The notes under the pieces were generated by a model, which was not told the origin of the DNA, ran no database searches, and saw nothing but the letters and a program-made list of their open reading frames with translations. 64,000 nucleotides of DNA from Eubacterium sp. AF16-48. Lineage in GTDB: Bacteria; Bacillota; Clostridia; Lachnospirales; Lachnospiraceae. This document shows, piece by piece, positions 27,232 through 36,080 of this stretch (its first letter is position 1; every line of letters begins with the position of its first letter). Both the position numbers and the translations under genes were made by a program. The DNA is taken from assembly GCF_003479405.1 (NCBI RefSeq), contig NZ_QUHB01000001.1:310001-374000 (forward strand), written 5' to 3'.

Positions 27232-28890
27232 TTATATCATATGAATTTTTTTCATAAGTTTAGCGATCATTGCCCCTTTTGGCATGGATAAAAGTTCATC
27301 CTCTGTTACTGTTTTCGTAATTACCAGCATTAGAGCATATATAACCACTGCAACCATTATAGCAATTATTGTACTTATAGCATTAATTTTAATTAAACCA
27401 TTAAATAACTTATATATTCCAAAACAGCCTGCTCCCATAACTCCTGCACAAATAAAAGGCTTTACAAAGGTTTCAAACATGTTTTGTCTGTAATTTAAAT
27501 ACTTTTTAATTGACATGGCATTTAACACAGAAACAGTTGCTCCAAACAAAATATCACCAATAACCACCCCATAAATATTTAATTTAAACACAATTAAAAG
27601 ACAAGGCAAAATAATTAAATGTAAGCCTAAAGAAATGGCTGAGTTTTTAATTGGCACCTTAAGTTTGTCTATTCCCTGAAGTATTGCATTGCTAATGGTA
27701 GACAGTGAAAATGCTATTACTGTGAAAATACTAAACACCATCATAGGTGCTGCACCGTCTCCGCTGCTTCCAAACAAGAGCTTATTAATAGGCACTCCCA
27801 ACACCGACAATCCCATACCACATGGGAAGGCAATTATCATGGAGAATTTAAGTGCCATATCTATTTTGTTTTTTACTACGGACTTATCCTCTGCAACATA
27901 TGAACGAACCAGTGAAGGAACTATTGCAGTGGATAATGCCGATGCAATGGCAATAGGCATTGTTGTAAGGGTTCTGTAAATTCCCGTATAATTTCCATAT
28001 ACCGCACTTCGCTGTGCCTCAGTGCTTTCAGGCGAAATACTATACATTATATTCTGGAATATAGGATTGTCCAAAAGGTTTCCTATATTATATATTGTTG
28101 TACTTATAAGTACCGGTGTAATGGTAAAAACAATCACCTTTGTTATGGTACCGTAGCTGTCCACGGACTTGGTTATATCTTTTCTGATATTTGAATTAAT
28201 GCTTCCAAAATGACGGTACAAAATAATAATCATTATAATAAGTGCAGTAACAGCACCACATAATGTACCTAAGGTACCACCGGCAGCAGAATATGAAGCC
28301 CTAAATGTTTCAGATTCATCAGCCATTTTCGACAATGAATATCCATATGCACCTAATTCATAGGCTGCAATAACACTTACAACAGCATTTACAATCTGTT
28401 CAAAAATCTGTGATACTGAGGTTGGTATCATATTTCCCATTCCCTGGAAATACCCTCTTAAAACACCTAAAACACAGGCTACCGTAAGAGTAGGTGCCAA
28501 TATTCTAAGAGGAATTGCAACCTGAGGTAATTTGTATATTTTAACGGAAATCCAGTCAGCACCAAAAAACGCCAGCATTCCAAATATAACACCTATTGTG
28601 ATACCGTAAATTAAAGCACCTTTAAACACCTTGTGGGCGTTTTTGTACTGCTTTTTTTCTAACTTTTCTGAAACTATTTTAGACACTGCAAGAGGCATAC
28701 TCTGGGATGACAGCAAAATAAGAACATTGTATATCTCAAATGCCGTGCCGTAATATCCCATTCCGCTTTCCCCTAAAATTCTGTTAAGGGGTATTCTGTA
28801 AATAAGACCTATTACTCTTACTAATATTCCTGCAAATGCTAAAATGCTTCCCTGAATTATAAAACTGTTACTTTTTGATTTGTTACTCAT
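27232..28890 (-). CDS. MOP-superfamily polysaccharide/lipid II flippase (SpoVB/MurJ-like)
   Basis: 552 residues with about 14 hydrophobic helices. The start SFIIQGSILAFAGILVRVIGLIYRIPL and then LGESGMGYYGTAFEIYNVLI match the oligosaccharide flippase group that includes SpoVB, YtgP and MurJ, which move lipid-linked wall precursors. Which of these cannot be told; SpoVB is favoured by neighbouring spore-type genes (yqfC, yqfD, BofC-like). Ribosome site AAGGAT. Confidence 0.85.
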   Translation of the reverse strand: MSNKSKSNSFIIQGSILAFAGILVRVIGLIYRIPLNRILGESGMGYYGTAFEIYNVLILLSSQSMPLAVSKIVSEKLEKKQYKNAHKVFKGALIYGITIGVIFGMLAFFGADWISVKIYKLPQVAIPLRILAPTLTVACVLGVLRGYFQGMGNMIPTSVSQIFEQIVNAVVSVIAAYELGAYGYSLSKMADESETFRASYSAAGGTLGTLCGAVTALIIMIIILYRHFGSINSNIRKDITKSVDSYGTITKVIVFTITPVLISTTIYNIGNLLDNPIFQNIMYSISPESTEAQRSAVYGNYTGIYRTLTTMPIAIASALSTAIVPSLVRSYVAEDKSVVKNKIDMALKFSMIIAFPCGMGLSVLGVPINKLLFGSSGDGAAPMMVFSIFTVIAFSLSTISNAILQGIDKLKVPIKNSAISLGLHLIILPCLLIVFKLNIYGVVIGDILFGATVSVLNAMSIKKYLNYRQNMFETFVKPFICAGVMGAGCFGIYKLFNGLIKINAISTIIAIMVAVVIYALMLVITKTVTEDELLSMPKGAMIAKLMKKIHMI

Positions 28891-28905
28891 TTATTTATCC
28901 TTATT

Positions 28906-30003
28906 CTATTTGATGACAACATTATCTGCATATTCATTCTGAACTATCTGCACCCATGTTTTTCCTGTATTTAAAACAATTTCTTTTCCTGTTTCATCAA
29001 AGTATTTTGTTTGTCCGGACATTTGCTTGTCCTTTTTCCATGTAATTTTTTCTGCTTTTCCGTTGGTAATAAACCAGCCTTTTCCTGAACCGTTTAATGT
29101 AATATTAAGACTCTTATTGTCAGGATATAATGTGGAATCCACAAATTGAATTATTATATTTGAGCAATGAAGCTGTTTATTGTTCTGGTCATCAATATGT
29201 TTTTCTCCATACTGATATCTGTAATACTGACCATTTTTAAACTTGTACCACGGCTTATTTATAACATATCCCATTTCCACGGTTTTAGCTGTTTTCTTAC
29301 TGTTAAGGTCTACCTTCTCACCAAAATTTGCAAATTTAAAATGACCCTTGTAGCCTTTTTTGTATTCTTTTCTGTATTTAAGAGCTTTTATTGCGTTATT
29401 TAAATTCTTTCCTGATGTAAAAGCATTGTGAGGTGCCACTCTGTCTGTGGTACGGTAAAAATAATTTTCCGCATTAAGGGCGCCTACATTGTCTATTTTG
29501 TCACTTTTTAAAAATCCCAAAGCATACTGTGACTGACCATAATGGCTGTAAATAGCATCCCACTCTAAAGCAAAAGCACAGTAGTAAATACGACAGCTTC
29601 TAACTGAACCCATCTTTTTTAATTTATCATAATTTTGAAAAACTCCCATAATTCGGGTAATTCCACCTTCTACCGGTGCTTCATAGCAAACATCTGCATT
29701 GCTTATTCCTGAGTGTGGCATGGCGTTTATAATGTTGTTATACATTAATGCCACAGGTCTTCTTTTTGCTGTTTTATCCTTTACATATTCTCCCGTTAAA
29801 AAACTTGGAGTTTTACCTACATAAGGATCTGCCGTTGTGGTTTCAACAGTTTGTACAGTAGTCTCTTCTGTTTCTGTCACTTCTGTTTTTTCTACTTTTT
29901 TGTTAGGTATAACAAACATGGCAAGCAGTGCCACTCCGCCTACTGCCACCGTAATTATACCTGCAATAACCAAAGTTACTATTAATTTTTTATTTTTGTT
30001 CAT
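28906..30003 (-). CDS. DUF3048 (YerB-like) membrane-anchored protein
   Basis: 365 residues. A single N-terminal helix (about 5-32) without a lipobox cysteine, a Thr/Glu-rich linker (about 36-60), then the DUF3048 domain: RPVALMYNNIINAMPHSGIS, ADVCYEAPVEGGITRIMGVF and SVRSCRIYYCAFALEWDAIY-type blocks, and a C-terminal sheet with GKTWVQIV. Exterior, function unknown. The Bacillus relative YerB is a lipoprotein; here the anchor looks like an uncleaved helix. Two bases upstream of the end of ybeY. Confidence 0.85.
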   Translation of the reverse strand: MNKNKKLIVTLVIAGIITVAVGGVALLAMFVIPNKKVEKTEVTETEETTVQTVETTTADPYVGKTPSFLTGEYVKDKTAKRRPVALMYNNIINAMPHSGISNADVCYEAPVEGGITRIMGVFQNYDKLKKMGSVRSCRIYYCAFALEWDAIYSHYGQSQYALGFLKSDKIDNVGALNAENYFYRTTDRVAPHNAFTSGKNLNNAIKALKYRKEYKKGYKGHFKFANFGEKVDLNSKKTAKTVEMGYVINKPWYKFKNGQYYRYQYGEKHIDDQNNKQLHCSNIIIQFVDSTLYPDNKSLNITLNGSGKGWFITNGKAEKITWKKDKQMSGQTKYFDETGKEIVLNTGKTWVQIVQNEYADNVVIK

Positions 30004-30004
30004 T

Positions 30005-30505
30005 TTAAATCTCCCTTGTAATCCCTAAATTATTAAGAATAATATTCTGTTTGTTTTCCATATCCTCTCTCTCATCTTCCTTAATATGGTCATAACCGAA
30101 TAAGTGTAGCATACTATGAGCCGTAAGAAAAGCAATTTCTCTTACTTTTGAGTGATTATACTCATAAGCCTGACTTATAACCCTGTCGTAGGATATTACA
30201 ATATCTCCCAGCATTAATTCCCCTGAATCCGGGTTAAAATAGTTAATATCGTCTTCAACATTGGTAAAATCAGCAGGAGAATCATAGTCAATTAACGGGA
30301 ACGATAAAACATCCGTTTCTTTATCAATATCTCTTTGAGCTTTATTTATTTCCTTAATGCTGTCATTGTCCACAATGGTAACATTAACCTCACATTCAAA
30401 GGGGCATTTCACAAAGTCAATTGCTTCTTCCGCTACCTTTTTTATTATTGTATCGTAATCAATATCAATATTTTTACCATATTCATTTTCTATAAAAACT
30501 GACAT
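30005..30505 (-). CDS. ybeY: Endoribonuclease YbeY
   Basis: Single-strand endoribonuclease for 16S rRNA 3'-end maturation and ribosome quality control. 166 residues. The zinc motif H-x3-H-x5-H appears as AHSMLHLFGYDHIKEDE, with DTDVLSFPL-type segment TDVLSFPLIDY and GDIVISYDRV before it. Adjacent to phoH, the conserved Firmicutes pairing. Confidence 0.96.
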   Translation of the reverse strand: MSVFIENEYGKNIDIDYDTIIKKVAEEAIDFVKCPFECEVNVTIVDNDSIKEINKAQRDIDKETDVLSFPLIDYDSPADFTNVEDDINYFNPDSGELMLGDIVISYDRVISQAYEYNHSKVREIAFLTAHSMLHLFGYDHIKEDEREDMENKQNIILNNLGITREI

Positions 30506-30507
30506 GT

Positions 30508-31479
30508 CTATTTTTTACCCTTTCCTTTTTTTTCGTATTCCTCGTAAGCCTTTACAATTTTTTGTACCAGAGGATGTCTTACAACATCATTATTGTCAAG
30601 AAATGAAAATCCAATATCGTCTACATTTTTAAGTACCCTGAGGGCAACTTCAAGACCCGAAACCGTGTCCCTTGGCAAATCCTTCTGGGTTCTGTCTCCT
30701 GTTACAATTACCTTTGAGCCAAATCCAATACGGGTAAGGAACATTTTCATCTGGGCCGGAGTTGTATTTTGTGCTTCGTCTAAAATAATAAAAGCGTTAT
30801 CTAAAGTACGGCCACGCATATAGGCAAGAGGTGCCACCTCAATAATTCCCTTTTCGCTATTACTGATAAAGCTTTCTGCTCCCATTATCTGATATAGTGC
30901 ATCATATAAAGGTCTTAAATAAGGATCTACTTTGCTTTGCAAATCTCCCGGTAAAAATCCAAGATTTTCTCCCGCCTCAATAGCCGGTCTTGTAAGAATA
31001 ATCTTGTTTACCTCATTGTTTTTTAAGGCGTTTATTGCCATTGCCATTGCAAGATAAGTTTTACCGGTTCCTGCCGGGCCAATGCCAAACACTATCATTT
31101 TCTTTCTTATCTGGTCTACATAGGATTTTTGTCCTAATGTTTTGGGTTTAACAGGCTTTCCCATAACCGTTCTGCAAATAATATCATCATCTAATTCCAG
31201 CATTACAGACTCTTTTTCGTCAAAGCTTAAAGATAAAGCGTAGTCAACATTCTGTTCTGTTATCTCATTGCCCCGCTTTGACAGTTCCATTAATTGTTCA
31301 AATACATGACGTGCTCTCTTAGCTGCCACTTCCCCTCCAATAATTTTAAGCTGTCCGTCTCTTGAAATTATGGTAACATGTAATGTTTTTTCGATTTTCT
31401 TTATATTGTAATCAAACTGTCCGAAAACATTCTTTTCATGTTCCATTGGAATATCTATTATATTTTCTATTACGCTCAT
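30508..31479 (-). CDS. phoH: PhoH-family ATPase (PhoL-like)
   Basis: 323 residues. An N-terminal KH-like region (TLHVTIISRDGQLKIIGGE) precedes a P-loop ATPase domain: Walker A FGIGPAGTGKTYLAMA, GENLGFLPGD, and Walker B NAFIILDEAQNTTPAQMKMF. PhoH proteins are superfamily-1-like ATPases linked to RNA metabolism. The ATG at 31479 is preceded by GAAGGGA; longer frames into yqfD lack a site. Two bases from ybeY. Confidence 0.95.
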   Translation of the reverse strand: MSVIENIIDIPMEHEKNVFGQFDYNIKKIEKTLHVTIISRDGQLKIIGGEVAAKRARHVFEQLMELSKRGNEITEQNVDYALSLSFDEKESVMLELDDDIICRTVMGKPVKPKTLGQKSYVDQIRKKMIVFGIGPAGTGKTYLAMAMAINALKNNEVNKIILTRPAIEAGENLGFLPGDLQSKVDPYLRPLYDALYQIMGAESFISNSEKGIIEVAPLAYMRGRTLDNAFIILDEAQNTTPAQMKMFLTRIGFGSKVIVTGDRTQKDLPRDTVSGLEVALRVLKNVDDIGFSFLDNNDVVRHPLVQKIVKAYEEYEKKGKGKK

Positions 31480-31501
31480 ATTTTTCCCTTCATGATTTTT
31501 C

Positions 31502-32755
31502 TTAATCAGATTTTGTGGTTTCTTTATTATTCTCTGATTCAATCTCATTTATTTTTTCGCTTTCAATATAAGAAACCTTTCCTAAAGGTTCTAAACACTT
31601 AATCGTCCCCGAAAAAACATAATGATTTTTTTTCTTGTCTATTTTAACATTTTTTTCTAATATTTTGTACCCTTTTTGCTCTAATATGGACATTTTGTAA
31701 TTGAATCTATCATATAGTTTTTTCTTAGCTTCTTCTTTTGTGTAATTTCTCTTCTCTTTTTCAAACTTTGTAACCACATATTTTTCCATCCCAAAGGGCA
31801 AATAGAAATTTCCAAATGCTTTAAAATTTCTTTCCGATTTTACAACAGTTTCATTTTTGTCATTTTCTTTTATATTCCACGTGTATCCCGCTACTAAAGG
31901 TGCATAGTAAGTCCTTTTATGCTTAATATTTTTAACAAAATATGTATCGGAAATTTTATCATTATAAGAGAGATTAGTTATTCCCACAACATCACCATCT
32001 GCATTACATAATTTTGTAAATATTTTTTCCCCGGATTCATTAAAAACATCTACAATACCGGATATCAGAACATCTCCTTTTTTTACTTTATCACCGGCTT
32101 TTACCACTCCTTTTCCTTTTCTCACTAAAATGGACTTTATGGTGCAGTCCCTGTTAGCAATCAGGTCATAAGTTTTGTCTTCTTTTGCGGAAATTTCAGT
32201 GATATAGTTTTCTTTTATATGGACAATAAGATTTGTTCCCTTTACTTCTGCGCAAACCCAGCTTATGTCATTGTATTTTCTTCTTATTTCTTTCTCTATT
32301 TCATCACTGTTTATCCGGTTCTTTCTCATTCCTTCTTTTATATCCATCTTTTTTAAAAACCTCATAATCTGAGTTGATGTATAACTGTAATTTCCCTCCA
32401 CATCAATATTCCAGATAAAGTGAGAATTAATAATTAATAACAATGTAAAAACTGCCAAAATAAATGTCACTGACTTTATCACAGGCAGCCTTGTAATATA
32501 TGTATATGTTCCTTTCTCTTTTATATCCAGTATCTTTATTCCCATTTTTTCAGCAATATCAAGAACTTTGTTTTTATCTTTATAATTAAATGTTATTTCC
32601 GTAATTCCATCTTTTGAATGTATATCCCTTAATTTTATTTTCCCTGTATTATTTATAAATCTGTAAATGTGATTTTCATTAATTTTTATAACTATGTAGT
32701 GGAATTTTTTTCCTTCAAAACATGAAAAAAACAAATTAACAAAAGAGAACTTCAT
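31502..32755 (-). CDS. yqfD: Sporulation protein YqfD
   Basis: 417 residues. A basic N-terminal cytoplasmic half of about 90 residues, one transmembrane helix (IKSVTFILAVFTLLLIINSHFIW) and an exterior domain beginning IDVEGNYSYTSTQIMRFLKK, which is the YqfD pattern. In Bacillus it is made in the mother cell under sigma-E and is needed for efficient sporulation. Its start overlaps yqfC by 20 bases. The C-terminal tail is Glu/Asn-rich. Confidence 0.9.
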   Translation of the reverse strand: MKFSFVNLFFSCFEGKKFHYIVIKINENHIYRFINNTGKIKLRDIHSKDGITEITFNYKDKNKVLDIAEKMGIKILDIKEKGTYTYITRLPVIKSVTFILAVFTLLLIINSHFIWNIDVEGNYSYTSTQIMRFLKKMDIKEGMRKNRINSDEIEKEIRRKYNDISWVCAEVKGTNLIVHIKENYITEISAKEDKTYDLIANRDCTIKSILVRKGKGVVKAGDKVKKGDVLISGIVDVFNESGEKIFTKLCNADGDVVGITNLSYNDKISDTYFVKNIKHKRTYYAPLVAGYTWNIKENDKNETVVKSERNFKAFGNFYLPFGMEKYVVTKFEKEKRNYTKEEAKKKLYDRFNYKMSILEQKGYKILEKNVKIDKKKNHYVFSGTIKCLEPLGKVSYIESEKINEIESENNKETTKSD

Positions 32756-32987
32756 TTACACACCCGCCTATTACCATGGTATCACTGTTATAATAACTTA
32801 TGATGAGTTTTTCTCCCATAACACGGATATTATATTTTTTGCATATTACTTCAATTTCTTCTTCACTGATATTTTTAATTCTTTTATAATTTTCAACTAT
32901 AACTTCCCGTCTTCCGGTAATTTGGCATAAACATTCATTATTAATTACATCCCTTGGAATATCATATTCATTATCAACGTTAAACAT
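32736..32987 (-). CDS. yqfC: YqfC/YabP-family sporulation protein
   Basis: 83 residues. A YabP/YqfC domain: CLCQITGRREVIVENYKRIK, ISEEEIEVICKKYNIRVMG, then LIISYYNSDTMVIGG. Spore-associated, mother cell expressed in Bacillus. Strong GGGGGGAT ribosome site. It starts about 50 bases after the rpsU terminator, so it probably has its own sporulation promoter, which I could not identify with confidence. Confidence 0.9.
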   Translation of the reverse strand: MFNVDNEYDIPRDVINNECLCQITGRREVIVENYKRIKNISEEEIEVICKKYNIRVMGEKLIISYYNSDTMVIGGCVNEVLFC

Positions 32988-33038
32988 ATATTATCCCCCC
33001 AATATATACTATGAAATCTTTATGCTGTTAGAACATAG

Positions 33039-33094
33039 AAAAAAAGTGCGTTGCAGTCGTGATGTAAATCACTGTCGCAACAGCACTTTTTTTA
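33039..33094 (-). terminator. Intrinsic terminator after rpsU
   Basis: On the minus strand a long imperfect hairpin (outer arms AAAAAAAGTGC and GCACTTTTTTT, inner GTTGC/GCAAC and GTGAT/ATCAC pairs, short TTAC loop) ends in a run of T. It lies 4 bases beyond the rpsU stop and separates rpsU from yqfC. Confidence 0.88.
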
Positions 33095-33097
33095 TAA

Positions 33098-33274
33098 TTA
33101 ATTATATTTGCGCTTTCTAGCTGCTTCTGATTTTTTCTTACGCTTTACGCTTGGCTTTTCGTAATGTTCTCTCTTACGAATCTCCTGCTGGATACCAGCT
33201 TTAGCGCAATTTCTCTTGAATCGACGTAATGCACTGTCGATTGATTCGTTTTCTTTAACGATAACGCTTGACAT
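33098..33274 (-). CDS. rpsU: 30S ribosomal protein S21
   Basis: 58 residues, translated by hand from the sequence. The protein begins [19 protein letters not shown] and ends in a basic tail ([17 protein letters not shown]), the S21 pattern. S21 aids translation initiation on the 30S subunit. The ATG follows a GGGAGG site. It has its own strong promoter and terminator, followed by yqfC-yqfD-phoH as in other Firmicutes. Confidence 0.97.
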   Translation of the reverse strand: MSSVIVKENESIDSALRRFKRNCAKAGIQQEIRKREHYEKPSVKRKKKSEAARKRKYN

Positions 33275-33343
33275 TCTCTTCCTGACCTCCCTTCAGTTAT
33301 AGATTCCTAAAACTGTAGGTATTTGTGCCTAAACACTTAAAAT

Positions 33344-33371
33344 ATTATACCATATTTTTCTTTACAGTCAA
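33344..33371 (-). promoter_or_regulatory. Strong sigma-A-type promoter of rpsU
   Basis: Minus strand: -35 TTGACT (33366-33371), 16-base spacer, perfect -10 TATAAT (33344-33349), about 70 bases before the rpsU ATG. The leader of about 60 bases shows no clear structure. Confidence 0.85.
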
Positions 33372-33412
33372 TAGCTTTTTCACGATATTCCAGGTTAAAG
33401 CCTGAAAAGTAT

Positions 33413-36052
33413 CTATCCAATCTGTGCTTCAAGAATTTCCTTTGCCTTAGCTACGGCTTCATCTACACCTGCCGGGTTCTTTCCACCTGCCTGTGCCATG
33501 TTTGGACGACCACCGCCGCCACCTCCTACGAGTTTGGCAATTTCTTTTATCATATTTCCTGCATGGGCACCCTTTGATATAGCATCGTCATCTGCCATAA
33601 CAATTACGTTAGCCTTGTCGCCTGTAGTTGACACTAAAACAACAACTCCGCCGCCCATCTTATCCTTAAGTTGGTCGCCAAGATTTCTTAATCCATTCAT
33701 GTCAACGTCAGCAACCTTTGTTGCTAAAAGTTTAACACCATTTACTTCAACAACCTGACTCATAACATCACCAACTGATGCGTTTGCCATTTTTGCCTTT
33801 AACTTTTCATTTTCAGAAGATAAAGCCTTAATTTCTTCATTTAATGTTTCTATTCTCTTAACCAAATTGTTTGGTTCTGTCTTAGCTACCTTTGCAGCTT
33901 CGTGAAGTTTCTTTTCAACATCTGCATAGTGCTTCATAAGACCTGTTCCTGTTAAAGCCTCAATACGTCTTACACCTGCTGAAATTCCTGATTCAGATAT
34001 AATCTTAAAATATGAAATTGTGCTTGTATTTGATACATGAGTACCACCACAAAGTTCAATAGAATAGTCTCCCATAGATACTACTCTTACTTTGTCACCA
34101 TACTTTTCACCAAATAATGCCATTGCTCCTGTCTTTTTGGCATCTTCAAGACTCATTTCTTCAGTAACTACATCAAGTCCATTTTCAATCTGTTCATTAA
34201 CTAAGGCTTCAACCTTTTCAATTTCCTCCGGTGTCATAGCCTGAAAATGAGTAAAGTCAAATCTAAGTCTCTCAGCATCAACATATGAACCTGCCTGTTC
34301 AACATGATTTCCTAAAACAAGCTTTAATGCCTTCTGAAGTAAGTGGGTTGCACTATGATTCTTAGCTATTGCATTTCTGTTTGCACTATCAACCTTTAAA
34401 GTTACCTTATCGCCTACCTGAATCATACCTTCACTAACATAACCTACATGTCCTACCATGGTGCCGTGAAGCTTAATTGTATCAACAACAACAAATGTTC
34501 CTTCGTTTGTTTTAATGATACCTTTGTCACCTACCTGACCACCCATTGTAGCATAGAAAGGTGTCTGTTCCACAACAATAGTACCTTTGTCGCCATCAGC
34601 TAATGCCTGTACAACTTCTTTTTCTGTTGTAAGAGCAGTAATAACTGAATCTTCAATTAATTTATCATAACCTACAAACTGTGTTGAAAGTGATGTATCA
34701 AGACTTTCGTATACTGTCTCGTCAGCACCCATGTAGTTAGTAGTTTTTCTTGCCTTTCTGGCTGTTTCTCTCTGAACTTCCATTGCCTTCTTAAAGCCGT
34801 CTTCGTCCACATCAAATCCTTTTTCCTCAAGAATTTCCTGTGTAAGGTCAAGTGGGAATCCATAAGTATCATATAACTTAAATGCATTTTCACCGGACAA
34901 AGTTTTTTCATTCTTTGCCTTCATTTCTTCTTCCATGTCGGCTAAAATGCTAAGTCCTGTATCAATAGTCTTATCAAATTTGTTTTCTTCCTCTGTAAGA
35001 ACCTTGAAAATCATGCTCTTCTTTTCTTCAAGTTCAGGATAACCGTCTTTTGAGCTTTCAATAACTGTTTCTGAAAGTTTTGCCAAAAACTGTCCCTTAA
35101 CTCCTAACAATCTTCCATGTCTTGCAGCACGTCTGATAAGTCTTCTTAAAACGTATCCACGTCCTTCATTTGAAGGCATAATTCCGTCTGAAATCATAAA
35201 TGTTGCTGAACGGATATGGTCTGTTATAATTCTGATGGACACATCCCATTTATATTCCTTCTTGTATTCTTTCCCGGTAATTTCACAAACCTTATCTCTA
35301 AGTGCTTTAATTGTATCAACATCAAAAATTGAGTCTACATCCTGAACAACTGTTGCCAGTCTTTCAAGTCCCATTCCTGTATCAATATTTTTATTCTTTA
35401 ATGTTGTATAATTTCCCTTGCCGTCATTTTCAAACTGCGTAAATACATTGTTCCAGATTTCAATAAATCTGTCACAATCGCATCCGACAGTACATCCCGG
35501 CTTTCCACATCCATATTTTTCTCCACGGTCATAGTAAATTTCAGAACATGGACCACAAGGACCTGCTCCGTGCTCCCAGAAATTATCCTCTTTTCCAAAC
35601 TTAAATATTCTATCCTTTGAAATTCCGATTTCTTTATTCCAAATATCAAAGGCTTCATCATCATCTAAATATACAGAAGGATATAATCTGTCAGGCTCTA
35701 AGCCAACTACCTCTGTCAGGAACTCCCATGACCAGTGAATAGCTTCTGTTTTGAAATAATCACCAAAAGAGAAGTTACCAAGCATTTCAAAAAATGTACC
35801 ATGTCTCGCAGTTTTTCCAATATTTTCAATATCACCTGTTCTTATACACTTCTGGCATGTAGCCATTCTTCTCTTTGGTGGAATCTCCTGTCCTGTAAAA
35901 TAAGGCTTAAGTGGAGCCATTCCTGCATTTATAAGTAAAAGACTGTTATCGTTGTGAGGAACTAATGAATAGCTTCCTCTTACAAAATGATCCTTTGACT
36001 TAAAAAAATCCAAATACATTTTTCTAAGTTCATTTAATCCATATTTCTTCAT
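33413..36052 (-). CDS. alaS: Alanyl-tRNA synthetase
   Basis: 879 residues, full length. Class II catalytic core with the start SKDHFVRGSYSLVPHND and RMATCQKCIRTGD; editing domain with zinc-site motifs NHSATHLLQKAL and CGGTHVSNT; a C-Ala domain ending in a glycine-rich GGGGGGRPNMAQAGG stretch. Charges tRNA-Ala and clears mischarged Ser/Gly. Ribosome site GGAGG. It begins 28 bases after tyrS, so both synthetases are probably cotranscribed. Confidence 0.98.
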   Translation of the reverse strand: MKKYGLNELRKMYLDFFKSKDHFVRGSYSLVPHNDNSLLLINAGMAPLKPYFTGQEIPPKRRMATCQKCIRTGDIENIGKTARHGTFFEMLGNFSFGDYFKTEAIHWSWEFLTEVVGLEPDRLYPSVYLDDDEAFDIWNKEIGISKDRIFKFGKEDNFWEHGAGPCGPCSEIYYDRGEKYGCGKPGCTVGCDCDRFIEIWNNVFTQFENDGKGNYTTLKNKNIDTGMGLERLATVVQDVDSIFDVDTIKALRDKVCEITGKEYKKEYKWDVSIRIITDHIRSATFMISDGIMPSNEGRGYVLRRLIRRAARHGRLLGVKGQFLAKLSETVIESSKDGYPELEEKKSMIFKVLTEEENKFDKTIDTGLSILADMEEEMKAKNEKTLSGENAFKLYDTYGFPLDLTQEILEEKGFDVDEDGFKKAMEVQRETARKARKTTNYMGADETVYESLDTSLSTQFVGYDKLIEDSVITALTTEKEVVQALADGDKGTIVVEQTPFYATMGGQVGDKGIIKTNEGTFVVVDTIKLHGTMVGHVGYVSEGMIQVGDKVTLKVDSANRNAIAKNHSATHLLQKALKLVLGNHVEQAGSYVDAERLRFDFTHFQAMTPEEIEKVEALVNEQIENGLDVVTEEMSLEDAKKTGAMALFGEKYGDKVRVVSMGDYSIELCGGTHVSNTSTISYFKIISESGISAGVRRIEALTGTGLMKHYADVEKKLHEAAKVAKTEPNNLVKRIETLNEEIKALSSENEKLKAKMANASVGDVMSQVVEVNGVKLLATKVADVDMNGLRNLGDQLKDKMGGGVVVLVSTTGDKANVIVMADDDAISKGAHAGNMIKEIAKLVGGGGGGRPNMAQAGGKNPAGVDEAVAKAKEILEAQIG

Positions 36053-36080
36053 TTTTATGCCTCCGGTTATATTAATATAA

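Noticed and set aside
32988..33038. Sigma-E promoter for yqfC
   Set aside because: A CATAGTAT stretch resembles part of a -10, but no matching -35 was found at the right distance.
33371..33412. Terminator after alaS
   Set aside because: TTCAGG and CCTGGAA can pair weakly but no T run follows, so it is not called.
35398..35664. Minus-strand frames inside alaS in another reading frame (also 34672-34911)
   Set aside because: They overlap the intact alaS gene and show no family similarity.
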